Source: Luteimonas padinae (lineage in GTDB: Bacteria; Pseudomonadota; Gammaproteobacteria; Xanthomonadales; Xanthomonadaceae). From it: DNA of 64,000 nt. The position numbers and the translations under genes are program-made. The notes below the pieces were generated by a model. That model was given only the letters and a program-made list of their open reading frames with translations, searched no databases and was not told the origin of the DNA. Positions within the stretch are counted from its first letter, which is position 1. The number at the start of each line of letters is the position of its first letter. Location of the stretch: positions 1-64,000 of the forward strand of contig NZ_BMZT01000008.1 in NCBI RefSeq assembly GCF_014652935.1, in the 5' to 3' direction. Of the stretch, positions 60,424 to 64,000 are shown in pieces.

Positions 60424-62298
60424 ATGAAGACTGAAAGTGCTGGTCCCGTTCTCCGGCAGGTCCAAGACCCTCTTCGGGAGGCGGGCTTGCCTGTGCCTGC
60501 GAGCAGCATCGTTGCGCTCCAGCTGATCATCTGGTCCTACCTGTCTGAGGTTCAGCCGGCTCGAATTCCGGAAGGAACCCGGCTTCCAGAGGTTCTTCCG
60601 CATGGTCTCGCGGGTATCACCGAGGCTCTGGGCAAGATGGCAGCTGCCGGTGGTCTGCTCGGCCAGGCCTTCAACGAAGCGCCGGCATATGTGCGCATGG
60701 CAAGGGAGTCGCTGGTAACCGCTGCCGGCACGGCGGCTCGCTTGGCCAACAGCGGCATGTTCTCGCGGTTCCCCGCGGAAGAGATTCTGCACGTCGTGCT
60801 GGGGGATTCCCGTGAGTACCCGATGGTTTCATCCGAGCTCGCGACGCTGATGGCGAGCCTCGCCGTCGCCCCAGAGCATCAGACCGTCTATTGCCCTTGG
60901 GAAAGCACCGGACAACTCGTCGGCGAGTTGGCCGGGTACGACGCCCGTCTGCTTGTTGAGGCACCGTGGCAGACGTCGTTGCCGGCACTGATGGCATTGC
61001 TGCGTGTTTCCAGCACATCGGTTGTGCGGACCGACCCGTTGCGCAACCCCACGGCCGTGAAGGAAGGCCGCCTGGAGAAGTTCGACGCATGTCTCTCGTT
61101 CCCGCCAATGGGAATGAAAGTGAACGATGATGTCGCCCAAGACCTCTTCGGTCGGTTCACGGTAAGTAGGGCAACGAGCACGGGGCTCATGATCCAGCAC
61201 ATCGTTGCCCAGACCCATGGTCGAGCTGCGATCGTCGTTCCCAATAGCTTCCTGTTCGGACCAGGAAAAGATCGTGAGCTCCGCGAGCACCTGATCAGCC
61301 AAGGAATGGTTGAAGCAGTGATCGCGCTTCCCGCAGGCATCCATCAGACAACTTTGGTCCCCACGGCGTTGCTGCTGCTGAACACCACGGACAGGTTCGG
61401 ACAGATCCACTTCGTTGACGCTAGCTTGCCCTACTTCCTTGCAGACCCGGTGCGGGGGCGCCCCGTCCTCACTAAAGTCCATGAGATTCGGCGCTACTGC
61501 TTGTCGTCTGAGTCTAGTCCGTCGCCTGGGGTCTCGGAACTCGACGATGATCCGAGCCTTGCAGTCGTGGTCGGGACAAATGAGGTGCTGGCGAACGACG
61601 CCTCCCTCCAGGTGGATCGCTACGTGATGTCTGCAGAGCAACGCGATCTCAAGGCACAGATTGGATCCTTGCCTACGATCCCATTGGACGACATTGCGAC
61701 GTTCGTTCAGCCCGTTTCCAACAAGGACCGGGCGGCGGATAGCCCGACGGCCATTACGGTGTTCGAGGTGGGTGCAGCGGACATTCCAGAAACGGGTTAT
61801 ATCCGCAAGCCCGAGAAGGCTATCAGTATCCAACTATCCCCCCGGCGTGGCGGCGACCCCGAAGACGTGTTCCTGCGTCCTTACGATCTTGTGCTGATCG
61901 TCAAGGGAAGCGTGGGCAAGATCGGCGTGGTTCCCCGCAATGTGCCTCCAGCGGGTCCTGGTGGCTGGGTAGCGGGGCAATCCGCAGTTGTTCTTCGGAG
62001 CAAGTCCGCGACCAGCGACCTGCGCGGCCTTGCACTCTGGTTGCGGTCTCCGATGGGGCGCAAGCTCCTTGACACCATTCGATCCGGTGCGGCGATTCAG
62101 ATGCTGTCGATCAACGAGCTGAGGCGCCTCGGGTTCATCTCGGGGCTCGACTGGTGGAACGACGTGGCCGTTCAAGTGCTTGAGCAGGAAGACGAGCTAC
62201 AGCATCAGATCGAAATCCTCCAGGACAAGCAGACCAGCATCGCGGAAGACCTTTGGGGAAAGCTCAGAACTTCTGCTAAAGAACTCGCGAGCAAGTAG
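60424..62298 (+). CDS. Pseudo-HsdM fused to a specificity-like domain
   Basis: This 624-residue protein follows the layout of type I N6-adenine methylases (N-terminal helical domain, class I fold about 130-400), but its key motifs are altered: the SAM-site DPxxGxGG is C157PWESTGQ and the catalytic NPPF is F226[40 protein letters not shown] is still clearly HsdM-like. From about residue 420 a target-recognition-like domain follows, with [18 protein letters not shown] at 487 and a terminal coiled coil ([16 protein letters not shown]), as in HsdS. It is probably inactive as a methylase but able to bind DNA. It sits between DUF4258 (1 base) and HsdM (47 bases). Confidence 0.8.
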   Translation: MKTESAGPVLRQVQDPLREAGLPVPASSIVALQLIIWSYLSEVQPARIPEGTRLPEVLPHGLAGITEALGKMAAAGGLLGQAFNEAPAYVRMARESLVTAAGTAARLANSGMFSRFPAEEILHVVLGDSREYPMVSSELATLMASLAVAPEHQTVYCPWESTGQLVGELAGYDARLLVEAPWQTSLPALMALLRVSSTSVVRTDPLRNPTAVKEGRLEKFDACLSFPPMGMKVNDDVAQDLFGRFTVSRATSTGLMIQHIVAQTHGRAAIVVPNSFLFGPGKDRELREHLISQGMVEAVIALPAGIHQTTLVPTALLLLNTTDRFGQIHFVDASLPYFLADPVRGRPVLTKVHEIRRYCLSSESSPSPGVSELDDDPSLAVVVGTNEVLANDASLQVDRYVMSAEQRDLKAQIGSLPTIPLDDIATFVQPVSNKDRAADSPTAITVFEVGAADIPETGYIRKPEKAISIQLSPRRGGDPEDVFLRPYDLVLIVKGSVGKIGVVPRNVPPAGPGGWVAGQSAVVLRSKSATSDLRGLALWLRSPMGRKLLDTIRSGAAIQMLSINELRRLGFISGLDWWNDVAVQVLEQEDELQHQIEILQDKQTSIAEDLWGKLRTSAKELASK

Positions 62299-62345
62299 TC
62301 GGCACCGCGGCCCGCACGACATCAACTAGAGAACAGAAAGAAGAC

Positions 62346-64000
62346 ATGCCTCTTACCCTGCCTCAGCTCGAACGACACCTCTTCAAGGCCGCTGACATCC
62401 TGCGCGGCAAGATGGACGCCAGTGAGTTCAAGGAATACATCTTCGGCATGCTGTTCCTCAAGCGCTGTTCGGACGTATTCGACCAGCGCCGCGAAGAAGT
62501 CGTCGCGGAACGCATGGCTGCAGGCGAATCCGACCAGCAAGCGCGAGAATCGGCCGAGAACCCCCGATGGTACCGGCGCGCCGGCTCGTTCTGGGTGCCG
62601 CCGCAGTCGCGCTACCCCTACCTGCTCAATGAAGCCCACCAGAACGTCGGTGACTTCCTCAACAAGGCACTGACGGGCATCGAATCCGGCAACGTCAGCC
62701 TGGCCGACGTGCTCGAGCACATCGACTTTACCCGCAAGGTTGGCCAGAGCAAGATTCCCGACCAAAAGCTGCGCCAACTGATCACGCACTTCGGCAAGTA
62801 TCGGTTGCGCAATGAGGACTTCGAGTTTCCCGATCTGCTCGGCGCGGCCTACGAGTATCTGATCGGTGAGTTCGCTGACTCCGCCGGCAAGAAGGGCGGC
62901 GAGTTCTACACTCCGCGCTCGGTGGTGCGGATGATGGTGCGCCTGCTCAAGCCGCAGGTGGAGCACCACATCTATGACCCCTGCGTCGGCTCAGGCGGCA
63001 TGCTGATCCTGGCCAAGGAATACATCGATGAACACGGCCAGGATGGTCGCAAGGCAAACCTGTACGGGCAGGAGTTCAACGGTACAGTCTGGTCTATCGC
63101 CAAGATGAACATGCTGCTGCACGGCATCGAGAACGCATCGCTTGAGAACGACGATACGCTGGAAACTCCGCGTCACGTTGTAAATGGGGAGTTGCAGCGC
63201 TTCGACCGCGTGCTCAGCAATCCACCGTTCTCGATTAACTGGGGCACCACGGACACTGGCGCGGACGGTCAGCCGGTGTGGGCGCCGAGGTTCCCGGAAC
63301 GCTTCCGCCATGGGCAGGTCAAGCTTGGCAGCAAGAAGGCCGACCTGATGTTCCTGCAGCACATGCTGGCGGTCACCCGTGACGGCGGCATGGTCGCCAC
63401 GGTGATGCCGCATGGCGTTCTGTTCCGCGGTGGCGAGGAAGCGGCCATTCGAAGGAGCATCGTTGAAGATGACCTGCTGGAAGCGGTGATTGGCGTAGCG
63501 CCCAACCTGTTCTACGGTACCGGCATCCCGGCCTGTATCCTGGTACTGCGCCAGCAGGTGGCGGAGGGTGCCAACCGGGTCAGCGGCAAGCCCGAAGCGC
63601 GACGGGGCAAGGTGCTTTTCATCAACGCCGACCGCGAGTTTTGCGAGGGGCGCGCGCAGAACTTCCTACTGCCGGAGCACATCGAGAAGGTCGTCAGCAC
63701 CTTCGACCAGTTCGCGGGAGTGCCTGGGTTCTCCGCCATTGTCGACAACACCACGCTGCTGGATAACGGCTGCAACCTCAATATCCGCCGCTATGCCGAC
63801 AACGCACCGGAGCCGGAACCGCACGATGTGCGCGCGCACCTGATCGGCGGAGTGCCGAAGGCGGAAGTGCAGTCCGAGGCCAAGGTAGCGTTGTTTCAGG
63901 CACATGGTCTCGATCCCACCGACATGTTCATCGAAGTCGACGCGAAATACTTTGATTTCCGACCCGAACTACAGAGGCGCGACGACCTCAAGCTCGCCAT
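62346..64000 (+). CDS. hsdM: Type I restriction-modification DNA methyltransferase subunit HsdM (partial)
   Basis: The ATG at 62346 begins [45 protein letters not shown], the standard HsdM N-terminus. The frame stays open to the window end (551 residues seen). [17 protein letters not shown], the SAM-binding D211PCVGSGGM and catalytic N292PPF are intact, so it should methylate adenine N6 with a specificity partner. A typical HsdM is about 500-650 residues plus variable tail. No hsdS precedes it; the fused pseudo-HsdM upstream, or a gene beyond the window, may give specificity. An hsdR would be expected further right. Confidence 0.93.
   Translation, partial: MPLTLPQLERHLFKAADILRGKMDASEFKEYIFGMLFLKRCSDVFDQRREEVVAERMAAGESDQQARESAENPRWYRRAGSFWVPPQSRYPYLLNEAHQNVGDFLNKALTGIESGNVSLADVLEHIDFTRKVGQSKIPDQKLRQLITHFGKYRLRNEDFEFPDLLGAAYEYLIGEFADSAGKKGGEFYTPRSVVRMMVRLLKPQVEHHIYDPCVGSGGMLILAKEYIDEHGQDGRKANLYGQEFNGTVWSIAKMNMLLHGIENASLENDDTLETPRHVVNGELQRFDRVLSNPPFSINWGTTDTGADGQPVWAPRFPERFRHGQVKLGSKKADLMFLQHMLAVTRDGGMVATVMPHGVLFRGGEEAAIRRSIVEDDLLEAVIGVAPNLFYGTGIPACILVLRQQVAEGANRVSGKPEARRGKVLFINADREFCEGRAQNFLLPEHIEKVVSTFDQFAGVPGFSAIVDNTTLLDNGCNLNIRRYADNAPEPEPHDVRAHLIGGVPKAEVQSEAKVALFQAHGLDPTDMFIEVDAKYFDFRPELQRRDDLKLA

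Noticed and set aside
51296-64000. CRISPR array or cas genes that would make this an RNA-guided transposon
   Set aside because: No regularly spaced direct repeats and no Cas-like protein are seen in the island within the window.

Overview
The window is high-GC Gammaproteobacterial DNA. Codon third positions in the first 51 kb are almost all G or C. The gene families point to Xanthomonadales (Lysobacteraceae, a Luteimonas/Lysobacter-like genome): M3 and M28 peptidases, DUF885 lipoproteins, an I78 inhibitor, a barnase/barstar pair, an EAL protein, a fused indolepyruvate oxidoreductase and TAG-GAGC type dispersed palindromes. This placement is inference from content; no rRNA or tRNA gene is present to confirm it.

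Layout. Bases 1-51295 are chromosomal backbone. They hold a periplasmic peptidase (143-2296), small stress-type proteins and HtpG (3325-6440), a TolB-propeller/amidohydrolase (6690-10136), a DUF885 lipoprotein (10356-12260) and folE (12434-13033). A run of small secreted proteins follows, including a barnase/barstar operon (14685-15589), then an MltB-type lytic transglycosylase, an M28 lipoprotein, an MFS remnant, a Tat-exported aldo/keto reductase, a 1261-residue indolepyruvate ferredoxin oxidoreductase and a GAF/GGDEF/EAL protein. Two paralogous lipase + ankyrin-lipoprotein operons (28947-31244 and 33103-35610) flank a gamma-glutamyltransferase and look like toxin/immunity pairs. Bases 37431-41036 form a tightly coupled run: ParA-like, SixA, YceI and phospholipase D. 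Lipid and thioester genes (41427-43699) come next. glnA has a textbook NtrC-enhancer/sigma-54 promoter (48412-48525).

From about 51300 to the end the sequence changes character: lower GC, relaxed codon use and long AT-rich gaps. This island opens with an orphan unknown gene (51564-52517). It then carries a Tn7-like transposition module: a fused TnsA-TnsB transposase (52938-55388), a TnsC-like ATPase (55399-56400) and a TniQ zinc-finger protein (56449-57810). The probable cargo begins with a two-gene minus-strand operon, an HTH-like protein followed by a UDG-fold protein. It is divergent from a plus-strand operon of DUF4258, a pseudo-methyltransferase fused to a specificity-like domain, and a canonical HsdM cut by the window end. 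No CRISPR array or cas gene is visible, so nothing suggests RNA-guided transposition.

The best candidates for something undescribed are two: the type I-like modification locus with a dead HsdM fused to a target-recognition domain, divergent from the UDG-like/HTH operon and carried next to the TnsAB module; and the duplicated lipase/ankyrin-lipoprotein pairs. Many long open frames on the opposite strand of real genes are GC artefacts and were left out.
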